The notes under the pieces were generated by a model that worked only from the letters and a program-made list of their open reading frames with translations, had not been told where the DNA came from and made no database searches. Positions 1-6,857 of a stretch of 7,931 nucleotides of DNA are shown piece after piece. Each line of letters starts with the position of its first letter. Position 1 is the stretch's first letter. The DNA is from Candidatus Kuenenia stuttgartensis (GTDB taxonomy: Bacteria; Planctomycetota; UBA1135; UBA2386): positions 1-7,931 of the forward strand of contig CAMAUH010000190.1 in the NCBI GenBank assembly GCA_945861365.1, given 5' to 3'. The translations under genes were made by a program, and so were the position numbers.

Positions 1-1362
1 CAACAACGGCAGGTTGCTGTCCTGCAGCCGGAAGGCGAAGTGCACCGAGGCGCATTCCGCATCGCCGGCGATGACCGCCAGGGGCTGGCGGCCGCTCTCG
101 TCGCCCGCCCACAGGAAGGGCTGCCCTGGCGGCAGCACACCGTGCCACGCCTGCTCGATCCTCAGATCCGACAGGTCGAGGCCCGCCGTCAACGGCAACG
201 ACCGGTCCCAGTCGGCGAGCACCGGCTGCGGCCACGGCGCCACCTGACCCGGTGCCGCACCGCCGGGTTCGCTGCCAAAGCACAGCGCGCGCACCTTGCC
301 GGGCTCGATCGCCGCCCGCCCACCGTCGACCAGCAGCAGGCCGACCGGCTCCCCCGTCTGCACCATGACGACCCGCCCACCGACTTCTTCGGCCAGCGTC
401 TCGGCGGCGACCGTCGCGAACGGCGCACTCTCGGCGTCGCGCAGCACGGCGATGCGCGGGGCAGGCAACGGCGGCACCTGCAACACACAGCGATCGTCGT
501 CCGGCAGCACGTCGCCCTCGATCGCCAGCGTCACGGCCAGCTCGCCGCCGGCGGCGGTGCGCAGCAGGTCCAGCGCGACCGTCGCGACTTCGCCGGGGCG
601 CAGTTCGATCGCGCGTTCGGCGGCAGCCACCAACGGCCCCTGTGCGCGCAGCACGCCGCGGCCCGCCACCGCGGTGAACGCGACCACGTCGACCTCGAGA
701 TGCAGTTCCGGCAGCGGCCACGCGTCGGTCGCCCGCACCGCGAGCACCGCCCCGTTGTCGCCGGTGGTGCGCAGCACGCTCAGCGCCCCCGCGGCCGGCA
801 ATGCAGCACCGCCCTGCCCATCGGTGAGCGTCCACACCGCCGTGGCAGGTTGGCGCAGCGCGCTCGTGGCGATCGCACCGAGATCGGCCGCGAGGGCGCC
901 GCCTGGCGAACCGAGGTCGTGCAGCGCGCGGGCCGAACTGCCGTGCCGCCGACGCAGCGGCCCGCCGGCGCGCAGCACCGTGACCTCGACGTGCGGCGGC
1001 AACGCCGCGAACGTGCGCTGCAGCTGCGTGCGCGCCCGCTCCCAACCACTGGCCACGGTGCCGTTCCTGGCCGCCATGCTGGCCGAAGCATCGAGCACGA
1101 CCACGAGCCGCTCGGCGCCCGGCTCACCGCGCCACACCGGCTGCGCTGCGGCGAGCGCGACCGAAAGCGCCGCGAGCAACAGCAGTGCGAGCCGCAGCGA
1201 CAACGGCCGCGGCGGCCGCCGCCGCAGCGACGCCAAGGCCGCGCGGTACTGGTCGAGGTGCGCGGTCCAGGTCGGCGTGCGCGGCCGCGGCGGCAGCGAC
1301 AGCCACCACAGCAGCGGCAGCACCAGCAGCCACGCGAGTTGCCACGGCGCGGCCAGCGTCAT
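1..1362 (-). CDS. BatA-like protein with von Willebrand A domain (runs off the left edge)
   Basis: I translated this frame from the ATG at 1362 to the left edge: 454 codons without a stop. Two membrane helices near residues 8-23 and 55-73 match the aerotolerance-regulator N-terminal (BatA) region. A von Willebrand A domain follows, with LVVVLDASASMAA giving the intact DxSxS metal-site motif at residues 91-95, and TDG at 180-182 supplying the later acidic residue. From about 205 to 297 there is an all-beta, Ig-like stretch ending in DVLPDDDRCVLQV, like the 'D-L--DN' strand seen in BatA/VWA proteins. Next is an alpha/beta segment beginning PRIAVLRDAESAPF. The last visible residues, SVHFAFRLQDSNLPLL, match the conserved 'f-l--SdLPL' ending, so more sequence including a probable C-terminal helix lies outside. 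The start overlaps the DUF58 stop as ATGA. It is probably an inner-membrane protein with its soluble domains outside the membrane region; its partner is unknown. Confidence 0.9.
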   Translation of the reverse strand, partial: MTLAAPWQLAWLLVLPLLWWLSLPPRPRTPTWTAHLDQYRAALASLRRRPPRPLSLRLALLLLAALSVALAAAQPVWRGEPGAERLVVVLDASASMAARNGTVASGWERARTQLQRTFAALPPHVEVTVLRAGGPLRRRHGSSARALHDLGSPGGALAADLGAIATSALRQPATAVWTLTDGQGGAALPAAGALSVLRTTGDNGAVLAVRATDAWPLPELHLEVDVVAFTAVAGRGVLRAQGPLVAAAERAIELRPGEVATVALDLLRTAAGGELAVTLAIEGDVLPDDDRCVLQVPPLPAPRIAVLRDAESAPFATVAAETLAEEVGGRVVMVQTGEPVGLLLVDGGRAAIEPGKVRALCFGSEPGGAAPGQVAPWPQPVLADWDRSLPLTAGLDLSDLRIEQAWHGVLPPGQPFLWAGDESGRQPLAVIAGDAECASVHFAFRLQDSNLPLL

Positions 1363-2264
1363 CGCGCACTCCCGGCGACGATCGGCAGCCAGGCGGCGGG
1401 GCGGAAGTCGTCGCGAGCCGGCGCCGGCCAGCGCACGAGCGGCGCCCCCGCCTGTGCGAACAGGTGCAACTGCTGCCGGGCCAGCAACGCCAACTGCTCC
1501 GCGACCGCCGCGGCGAAGCTGGCGTCGATCGGCACCACCAGTTCGTCGCCGGTCGCCGGATCCGCGAGGCGCAGGTAGCCGGAACGCGGCGGCTCGCGGT
1601 CGGTGGCCAGCGCCGGCAACCAACCGGTCACCTTCGCGCCGGCCCGCCGCAGCGCCGCGAGCGGCCGTTCGATCGCCTTCGGTTGTGCGAAGTCCGAGAT
1701 CCAGTGCACGCGCGGTGGCACGCCGCGCGCGAGCACCAGCTCGAGCAGCTCGGTCGGTGGCGATGTCGTGATCGGCAGCGCTTCCAGGTGCCGCAGCAAC
1801 AACGGCAGCGCCCCGGCGCCGAAGAAGTTCACCACGCGCTGCGTGCCGGCCCCCGGCGCCACCACCGTCAGACCGTCGAGCCGCGTCAGCACCAGCCCAC
1901 CGACGATCGCGGCGAGGCGCAGCATCGCCAGCCGCCGCGGCGGATCGCCGACCAACAGGCGCGGCGACAAGTCGAGCAGCAGCGTCGCGGTGCGGCGGTC
2001 CGGTTCCTCGAGCTGCTTGGTGAACAGCTCGCCACTGCGCGCATACGCGGCCCAATCCAGCTGGCGCAGGTCGTCGCCGCGCACGTAGGGGCGATGGCCG
2101 ACGAACGTGCCGCTCTGGCTCAGCACCGTGCGCCGCGCCCGTTCCTGCTCTTCCCGCGCTCCGGTGGTGCGGGCCCCGCGCGCGAGCAGCGTGTGCAGCA
2201 AAGCCATGAACTCCGGCGGGAACGGTGCGGGGACCTTCGGCAGCGCTCGCGCAGGCGTGGTCAT
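1359..2264 (-). CDS. DUF58 domain protein
   Basis: The protein has 301 residues, the usual size. The diagnostic DUF58 motif is clear at residues 54-71: FVGHRPYVRGDDLRQLDW, followed by the conserved 'AR-GEL-TKQ-EEPD' segment. A beta-strand then leads to LLLDLSPR (95-102), the position where a von Willebrand A-like fold would carry the DxSxS metal site; here the second serine is replaced by Arg. There is no membrane helix at the N-terminus, so it is probably cytoplasmic. It overlaps both neighbours by 4 bp (ATGA at 2261-2264 and 1359-1362), which implies translational coupling. In other bacteria DUF58 proteins are encoded with MoxR AAA+ ATPases and BatA-like proteins and are thought to help assemble or activate envelope complexes; the exact role is unknown. 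The start at 2264 is favoured by the ATGA overlap. Confidence 0.93.
   Translation of the reverse strand: MTTPARALPKVPAPFPPEFMALLHTLLARGARTTGAREEQERARRTVLSQSGTFVGHRPYVRGDDLRQLDWAAYARSGELFTKQLEEPDRRTATLLLDLSPRLLVGDPPRRLAMLRLAAIVGGLVLTRLDGLTVVAPGAGTQRVVNFFGAGALPLLLRHLEALPITTSPPTELLELVLARGVPPRVHWISDFAQPKAIERPLAALRRAGAKVTGWLPALATDREPPRSGYLRLADPATGDELVVPIDASFAAAVAEQLALLARQQLHLFAQAGAPLVRWPAPARDDFRPAAWLPIVAGSAR
1369..1373 (-). promoter_or_regulatory. Ribosome binding site of the BatA-like gene
   Basis: The minus strand reads GGGAG six bases before the ATG at 1362, inside the end of the DUF58 gene. It supports that start codon. Confidence 0.6.
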
Positions 2265-3313
2265 TTCGCCGCCCGCTGCAGCGCTTCGAAGAACCGGCGC
2301 ACCATCGGCCGCTCCACCGGCGGCACGTGCCGATCGCGCAACGCCGCTTCGGCGGCGCGCTGGAAGTCCTCCGGGGCCGGCAGCGGCGGGGTGGTCGTCT
2401 TGGCATCGTCGACGCGCTGCTGAGCTTGCGCGCGGGGCGTCGCGCCCGTCTCGAGTTCGGCCGCGTGCATGCGCATGCGGCGGGTCGGCCCTTCGTCGAC
2501 GAACTCCGGCAACAGGAACTGCTGCTGCTGCGGCAGCTCCAACAACGGTGGCGGCGGCTGCGGTTCGACCGGCGGCTCGGGCTCGGGCTGCTCCTGCTGC
2601 GGGCTCGGCGGTGGCGGCGTCGGCGGCTGCCGATCGCTCGGCGGTTGCGGCTCCGGAGACGACGGCTGCGGCTGCGGCGCGCCATCGCCTTGGCCTTGGT
2701 CGCCGCTACCGCCAGCCCCATCACCCGCGACCTGCGACTGGCCACCACCGCCGCCGAGCAGGCCCGACCACGGCGGTGCCAACCACTCCGCCACCAACCA
2801 CGCCAGCAGCAGCAGCAACAACAGCGGCAACAGCCACAGCAGGTCGCCGAACCGGCGGCGCCCGAGCGGCGCCAGGTTGGCGGCCGTCAACCTCGGCACC
2901 CGCGCGGCGACATCAGCGGTCAGCCACGGCAGCAACGCCGGCGAAACGGCACGGCCCTGCAGTTCGATCCAGGTCGCCAGTTCGTCGCCGAGTTCGGCCA
3001 CCTGGGCGCGATCGCAGCCGAGCGTCGCCCCAGCACCGTGCAGCAGCCGCGCCGGCGTGACCGAACGGGCGCGCACGGCCGCCACCAGCGCGTTGGCCAG
3101 CGCCAGCAGCAGCCATGCCGCCAGCACCTGCCAGCGCCACGGCGCCACCAGCCAGGCGAGCCCGATCGCGGGCGGGCCCACCAGCAACACCACGCGCAGC
3201 GCGGCGTCTAGGGCGGCGGCGCGTTCGTGGCGGCCACGCAACTGCTGCACGAACTGCAGCAGCGGGGCCTGACCGGGCCCGACCTCGATCGGTGTCGCGC
3301 TCACGCGAGCCAT
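2261..3313 (-). CDS. Unrecognised membrane protein with Pro/Gln-rich segment, in a Bat-type gene block
   Basis: From the ATG at 3313 the protein has 350 residues. Two membrane helices lie at about 39-57 and 61-81, a soluble stretch of about 75 residues follows, and a leucine-rich third helix lies at about 157-178. A Gly/Gln/Asp-rich stretch (186-212) leads into a Pro/Gln/Glu-rich region (about 212-268). The C-terminal part is charged and ends in VPPVERPMVRRFFEAL (330-345), resembling the 'lPp-yr--VrrYFe' tails of some membrane proteins found with DUF58 and BatA genes. That resemblance is from memory and not a family assignment. The start is uncertain: the frame is open further upstream, but those codons lie in the terminator stem, so 3313 (or the adjacent ATG at 3316) is preferred. 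No clear Shine-Dalgarno is seen. Its stop overlaps the DUF58 start as ATGA, so it belongs to that operon. Function unknown. Confidence 0.82.
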   Translation of the reverse strand: MARVSATPIEVGPGQAPLLQFVQQLRGRHERAAALDAALRVVLLVGPPAIGLAWLVAPWRWQVLAAWLLLALANALVAAVRARSVTPARLLHGAGATLGCDRAQVAELGDELATWIELQGRAVSPALLPWLTADVAARVPRLTAANLAPLGRRRFGDLLWLLPLLLLLLLAWLVAEWLAPPWSGLLGGGGGQSQVAGDGAGGSGDQGQGDGAPQPQPSSPEPQPPSDRQPPTPPPPSPQQEQPEPEPPVEPQPPPPLLELPQQQQFLLPEFVDEGPTRRMRMHAAELETGATPRAQAQQRVDDAKTTTPPLPAPEDFQRAAEAALRDRHVPPVERPMVRRFFEALQRAAK

Positions 3314-3316
3314 CAT

Positions 3317-3566
3317 GCAGAGCGCGCCGCGCGAAGAAAACGGCCGGGGCATGGGCAACACACCCATGACCCGGCCGACACGGAAGGAGGAGTGTGCCGC
3401 TGCATCGACCAACAGAACGACAGCGCCGCGCGACCGCACGCGCGAAGGTTGGCGAGCCCGGCGTGGCACGGTGCACGCCGCCGTTGCCAGGGCCGCGATC
3501 CAACGGGTCCCGCGGCGAGACCGCGACCGACGATCCGCTCAAGCTGCGCAGACCGGCTGCAGCTCA
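3317..3566. other. Non-coding gap between the exporter block and the Bat-type block
   Basis: This 250-bp stretch separates the DUF4340 stop from the next start. It holds the stem-loop at 3341-3377. It also has a minus-strand CTCCTCCTTCC tract (3382-3392), which on the plus strand reads as a Shine-Dalgarno-like GGAAGGAGGAG. I found no convincing sigma-70 promoter on either strand. Open frames crossing the gap on both strands have the composition of shadow frames and no recognisable domain. A short imperfect inverted repeat (AGCTGC/GCAGCT) near 3542-3564 lacks a T-tract. Confidence 0.6.
3333..3377 (-). terminator. Strong stem-loop with T-rich tail (intrinsic terminator or attenuator)
   Basis: CGGCCGGG at 3341-3348 pairs with CCCGGCCG at 3370-3377. 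After one mismatch (3349/3369), CATGGG at 3350-3355 pairs with CCCATG at 3363-3368, leaving a 7-base loop (3356-3362). This gives 14 base pairs with one mismatch. On the minus strand the stem is followed directly by TTTTCTTC (3340 down to 3333), the expected U-tract. The plus-strand flank has no T-run, so it acts in the minus direction. It lies about 190 bp after the DUF4340 stop and would end the exporter transcript. Because the next gene starts only about 20 bases beyond the T-tract, an attenuator or leader role is also possible. Confidence 0.78.
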
Positions 3567-4715
3567 CTACTTCTTGTCGACCGGCTGGTCGGCGCCTTGC
3601 TTCGGCGCATCGGGCGCGACCGGGTCGAACAGCTGCGACTTCACGTCCAGCTCGAACGACGCCACCGTGCCAGCCGGCCAGGTCAGCAGGAACGCCGGCG
3701 CCTCGCTGCACAGCAGGTAGAACTCGTTCTTGTCGTCGACCTTGTTGCCGACGGCGAGCTTGATCGAACGCTCGCGGTCGCCGTCGCGGACCACCAATTC
3801 GAACTCGCTCTGCGGCGGCTCGAGGCCCAGCGCGGCACGGTTCGGCGTGCGCTGCAGCAGCTGCTTGAAGTCCTGCGCCTGGATCCAGCGGAAGCGCTGC
3901 ACCAGCGCCTCGACCTCGCTCTGCCGCACGGCGCCGAGGCCGGCCGGCGGTTCGATCGCGGTCCACGCCGACTTGCCGTCGAGCTTCTGGAACGTGAACG
4001 GCTGCGGGCCGCTGGCGGCGTTGCGGACCACGAGCTTGGTCACCTTGTCGACGTCGAGCTTCGCCAGCATGCGGTCGAGCCACTGGTCCTGCTGCACCGA
4101 ACGCAGCCAGCCCTTGTCGAGCTCGTAGAGCAGCACGTCGTTGCTGTCGCGCTTGCGCACGAAGACGCCGCGCACCGCTTCGGTGCCGGTCTGGCCGGCA
4201 CCGGCATCGCGGCCGACCAGCAGTTCGGCGACGGCATTGAGGCCGGTCGGATCGATCGCGCGCACGACGAACGCCTGCGCCTCGTCGAGGCCGAACTGCT
4301 TCAGCTGCTCCGGCGTCGCGTTCGGCTGGACCAGCGCATCGCGGTCGCTGCGGATGCTGCGCAGGTGCAGCAGCACGTCGCTCTCGACGCGCTCCTTGTT
4401 GACCGGTGCGCCGGCGAGTTCCTGGCCTTGCGCCGGCGCCAGCATCCAGCCCTTGTCGGTCTTCTGCAGCAGCAGCTGGTCGTAGGCGACCTTCGGCGGC
4501 TGCTGCGGGTTGGCCGGATCGCTCGGCGGCTGCTCCTTCTTCGGCAGCGCCAGCAGCAGCTGGCCGACGTTGTCGACGGTGAAGCCGTCGAACAGCAGCG
4601 GGATGTTGCCGACGTCGACGAACGTGTCCGCATCGGCGGCGAGCTGCAAGCCGGTCGGCACCGCCAACACGACGGCGAGGCCGGCCAGCACGAGGTTGCT
4701 TCGCATCAGGTTCAT
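3567..4715 (-). CDS. DUF4340-type membrane-anchored protein with duplicated domain
   Basis: The protein has 382 residues. Residues 7-25 form one membrane helix without a clear signal-peptidase site, so it is probably an N-terminally anchored extracytoplasmic protein. DUF4340 features are visible: an 'LxLxKxDxxWxLxxP' strand pair, a helix, then 'GLDEAQAFVVRAIDPTG' and 'ELLVGRD'. The same order of elements appears twice, at about residues 77-199 and 230-350, suggesting an internal tandem duplication. The tail is Pro/Asp/Lys-rich and ends in DKK. The ATG at 4715 lies 11 bp after the GldG-type stop with a weak GAGAG upstream; an alternative ATG three codons later (4706) is possible. DUF4340 genes often sit directly after GldG-type genes, and this one fits that pattern as an accessory subunit of the exporter. 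Its biochemical function is unknown. Confidence 0.88.
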   Translation of the reverse strand: MNLMRSNLVLAGLAVVLAVPTGLQLAADADTFVDVGNIPLLFDGFTVDNVGQLLLALPKKEQPPSDPANPQQPPKVAYDQLLLQKTDKGWMLAPAQGQELAGAPVNKERVESDVLLHLRSIRSDRDALVQPNATPEQLKQFGLDEAQAFVVRAIDPTGLNAVAELLVGRDAGAGQTGTEAVRGVFVRKRDSNDVLLYELDKGWLRSVQQDQWLDRMLAKLDVDKVTKLVVRNAASGPQPFTFQKLDGKSAWTAIEPPAGLGAVRQSEVEALVQRFRWIQAQDFKQLLQRTPNRAALGLEPPQSEFELVVRDGDRERSIKLAVGNKVDDKNEFYLLCSEAPAFLLTWPAGTVASFELDVKSQLFDPVAPDAPKQGADQPVDKK

Positions 4716-4726
4716 CGGCTTCGCTC

Positions 4727-6853
4727 TCAGTTCAGGGACGCGAGGAAGGCACGCTTCTGCGCGCGGCGGATCGTGAACACGCACAGGCCGAGCAGCACCA
4801 GCAGCGCACCGGGCAGCACGATGTTGAGGCCACGCAGCCAGGCGAGCTTGCCGCGCAGCTTCTGCTCGGCGAGGCGCGGGTCGGCGTTGGTGGCGCCGGT
4901 GTCGTCGACGAACTTCAGCGTGCGGTCCGTGGTGCTGCGCGACTGCAGTTCGACCAGGTCCTTGTCCTCGGCGAGCCAGTCGAGCAACTGCAAGAAGAAC
5001 GGCTGTGCGAGGCGGGCCGAGCAAGGGCCACCGGCCTGCGCATACGTGCCGCCGACCAGATCGTCGCGCACGAAGTCGGAGTCGCCGATCATGACGATGC
5101 GGCCCGGCTTGTCGCCGCTGGCGAGCATCACAGGCTCCGGCGCGAGCGGCTTGCCATCCGCGTCGTCCGTCGCCTTGCCCTTCGGCTGCGGCCCCTCGTC
5201 GGGGTTCGGCTTCGACTCGTCGACCGGCGTGTTCGGATCGTCGACCTTGGCGGCATCGGCGGCCTTCTTGGCCTCGGCCTCCTTGATCTCGCTCGGGCGC
5301 AGCGGCCGGTCCTGGCCGGTGAAGAACGACGTGAAGCGCCCCTTCACCTCGCACATCAACGGCGCTTGCTGCCGCGGTTCCGCGCGCAGGCGTTCCTGCA
5401 GCTTCATCAGGAACGTGCGCAGCGTGGTCTCGCGCGCGATCGGATCGGCGCCGGTGCCGAGCGGGTTCAGCGACTGCGGCGGATCCTCGGCCAGCATCGC
5501 CGGGCTCGACCACAGGTGCACCCGGCCGGTGACGCCTTCGGGCAGATCGGCCACGCCGCCGGCCTTCTCGCGCAAGCCCACCCATGTCGGCCAGTAGAAG
5601 CCCGGGGCACGCCCCAACTGCTTGAACGCCTTGAACAGGAACTCGTCGCTCGGCATGCCGGGGCCGAAGCGCTTGCGGTAGCTGTCGGCCGCCTCGCGAT
5701 CGACCTGCCGCGTCTTGTCGTCGCGCGCGAGGTCGTCGGCGGCATCGCGCCAGTCGTAGGCCAATGCGTGGAAGAAGTACGGGTACGGCTTGCCGACCAA
5801 GGTCTGCTGGCCGAAGTTGTTCAGCTGCGGCACGGCCAGGTATTCGAACGGTTCCCGCGGGTCGCGCGCCGTGAAGGTGCGCTGGAACAGGTCGGCGAGC
5901 ACCTTCGGCTTCCAGTCGATGCCGTAGTGCAGCAGCTGGCTCAGCAGCTGCTGCTTGCTGCCGTTCGCATCGAGGCTCAGCGGGATCTTGCTGAACATGC
6001 GCTGCGGGCCGATCGCGTACTCGGCGGCGTCGGCGAACACCACCAGCGTGCCGCCGCGCACGACGAACTGGTCGAACACGTACTTCTGCCGGTCGGTGAG
6101 GTCCTTCGGCCGGAACAGGAACAGCGTGTCGAGCTCGTCCGGCAGCAGTGCGCCGTCCTCGTCCTTGTAGTTCTGGAACTCGTAGCGCTTGCTGATGCCT
6201 TCGTTGGTGCGCAGCGCGTTCCAGCCGATGCCGCCCGGCTGCTGCTGGCCGATCGCGGTCGCCGGCCACTCCATGTAGCCGAACTTGCGCTTCTGCTCGG
6301 TGGCGACTTCCTTGATCGCCGGCGTGACGATCGCCTCCGCCATGAAGCTGCTGGTCGGCGTGAACGCGCCCAGCACCTTCTGCTTGCCGCCGCCATAGAC
6401 GAGGCGCACGCCCTGCCAGTGCAAGTCGACCGACGCCGACGTCGACGTCGAGCTGCTCAGTTGCAGCGGCTTGATGCCGATGCGGTTGGCGCGGTCGGTG
6501 ATCGCCTTGTCGGCGTTCGGATCGAAGCGCTGCAGCACGACCTTGCCCTTGCCGAGCTGCACGACCTCGTCGAGGAAGTTGTCGGCCACGCTGCGGGTCT
6601 CGCGGTAGAGCACCGGCAGCTTCTCCTTCGGGCTGAAGTAGGCCTCGATGACGAGGCGCTTGTCCAGCTTGTCGATCAGCGTGCGGGTCGAGTCCGTCGA
6701 CGACCACAACTGGTCGGAGGTCAGGTCGACGCGGGCGCGGTAGCGCGACGCGAGGTAGACGATCTGGCCCAGCACGCACAGCAGCAACACCACGTGCAAC
6801 ACGACGGTGAGGGCCTGGCCATGCTGACGCGAACGGGAAGCGGAGACGTTCAT
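4727..6853 (-). CDS. GldG-type ABC transporter auxiliary protein (ABC_transp_aux family)
   Basis: From the chosen ATG the protein has 708 residues. It has an N-terminal membrane helix (about 15-35), a long extracytoplasmic region, and a C-terminal helix (about 677-695) followed by a basic tail, so it is anchored at both ends. After helix 1 comes RVDLTSDQLWSSTDSTRTLI and then a segment around VIEAYFSPKEKLP, the hallmark start of GldG and related proteins. A second conserved block, GRIVMIGDSDFVRDDLV (about 584-600), is the typical 'vvGdsDF' segment near the C-terminus. Residues about 522-575 form a Lys/Asp/Pro-rich low-complexity linker. An in-frame start at 6901 would lie inside the permease gene and add 16 unlikely residues; the ATG at 6853 has GAGG eight bases upstream and lies 4 bp after the permease stop. 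The protein presumably forms the outer-face part of the ABC exporter with its neighbours. The molecular role is not established. Confidence 0.92.
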   Translation of the reverse strand: MNVSASRSRQHGQALTVVLHVVLLLCVLGQIVYLASRYRARVDLTSDQLWSSTDSTRTLIDKLDKRLVIEAYFSPKEKLPVLYRETRSVADNFLDEVVQLGKGKVVLQRFDPNADKAITDRANRIGIKPLQLSSSTSTSASVDLHWQGVRLVYGGGKQKVLGAFTPTSSFMAEAIVTPAIKEVATEQKRKFGYMEWPATAIGQQQPGGIGWNALRTNEGISKRYEFQNYKDEDGALLPDELDTLFLFRPKDLTDRQKYVFDQFVVRGGTLVVFADAAEYAIGPQRMFSKIPLSLDANGSKQQLLSQLLHYGIDWKPKVLADLFQRTFTARDPREPFEYLAVPQLNNFGQQTLVGKPYPYFFHALAYDWRDAADDLARDDKTRQVDREAADSYRKRFGPGMPSDEFLFKAFKQLGRAPGFYWPTWVGLREKAGGVADLPEGVTGRVHLWSSPAMLAEDPPQSLNPLGTGADPIARETTLRTFLMKLQERLRAEPRQQAPLMCEVKGRFTSFFTGQDRPLRPSEIKEAEAKKAADAAKVDDPNTPVDESKPNPDEGPQPKGKATDDADGKPLAPEPVMLASGDKPGRIVMIGDSDFVRDDLVGGTYAQAGGPCSARLAQPFFLQLLDWLAEDKDLVELQSRSTTDRTLKFVDDTGATNADPRLAEQKLRGKLAWLRGLNIVLPGALLVLLGLCVFTIRRAQKRAFLASLN

Positions 6854-6857
6854 CGGC

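Noticed and set aside
40..1578. Long plus-strand open frame of 512 codons
   Set aside because: It lies antisense to the BatA-like and DUF58 genes, is extremely Arg/Gln/His-rich and has no recognisable domain. This is the usual shadow frame in GC-rich DNA.
2808..2842. CAG/CAA triplet-like repeat
   Set aside because: On the coding strand these are Leu codons (CTG/TTG) of the third membrane helix of the Pro/Gln-rich membrane protein, so the repeat is explained by coding.
3542..3564. Short inverted repeat just after the DUF4340 stop
   Set aside because: The stem is only about six base pairs and no T-tract follows. The hairpin at 3341-3377 is a far better terminator.
3394..3720. Possible plus-strand small gene with a strong Shine-Dalgarno-like sequence
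   Set aside because: The spacing to the GTG is only 3 bases, the product is Arg/Pro-rich without a domain, and the frame runs into the antisense of the DUF4340 gene.
3315..5597. Long plus-strand open frame of 760 codons
   Set aside because: It is antisense to the DUF4340 and GldG-type genes, has low-complexity shadow composition and no motif. The minus-strand genes have clear family features.
6426..6456. Short GTCGAC/GACGTC repeat
   Set aside because: It encodes a Ser/Thr/Ala/Val-Asp stretch in the GldG-type protein. It is too short and too coding-constrained to call a regulatory or mobile repeat.
3567..6779. A single 1070-codon minus-strand frame joining the GldG region and DUF4340
   Set aside because: Only its last 382 codons (the DUF4340 gene) have real protein character. 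The upstream part is a shifted shadow of the GldG-type gene, so this is not a fusion.
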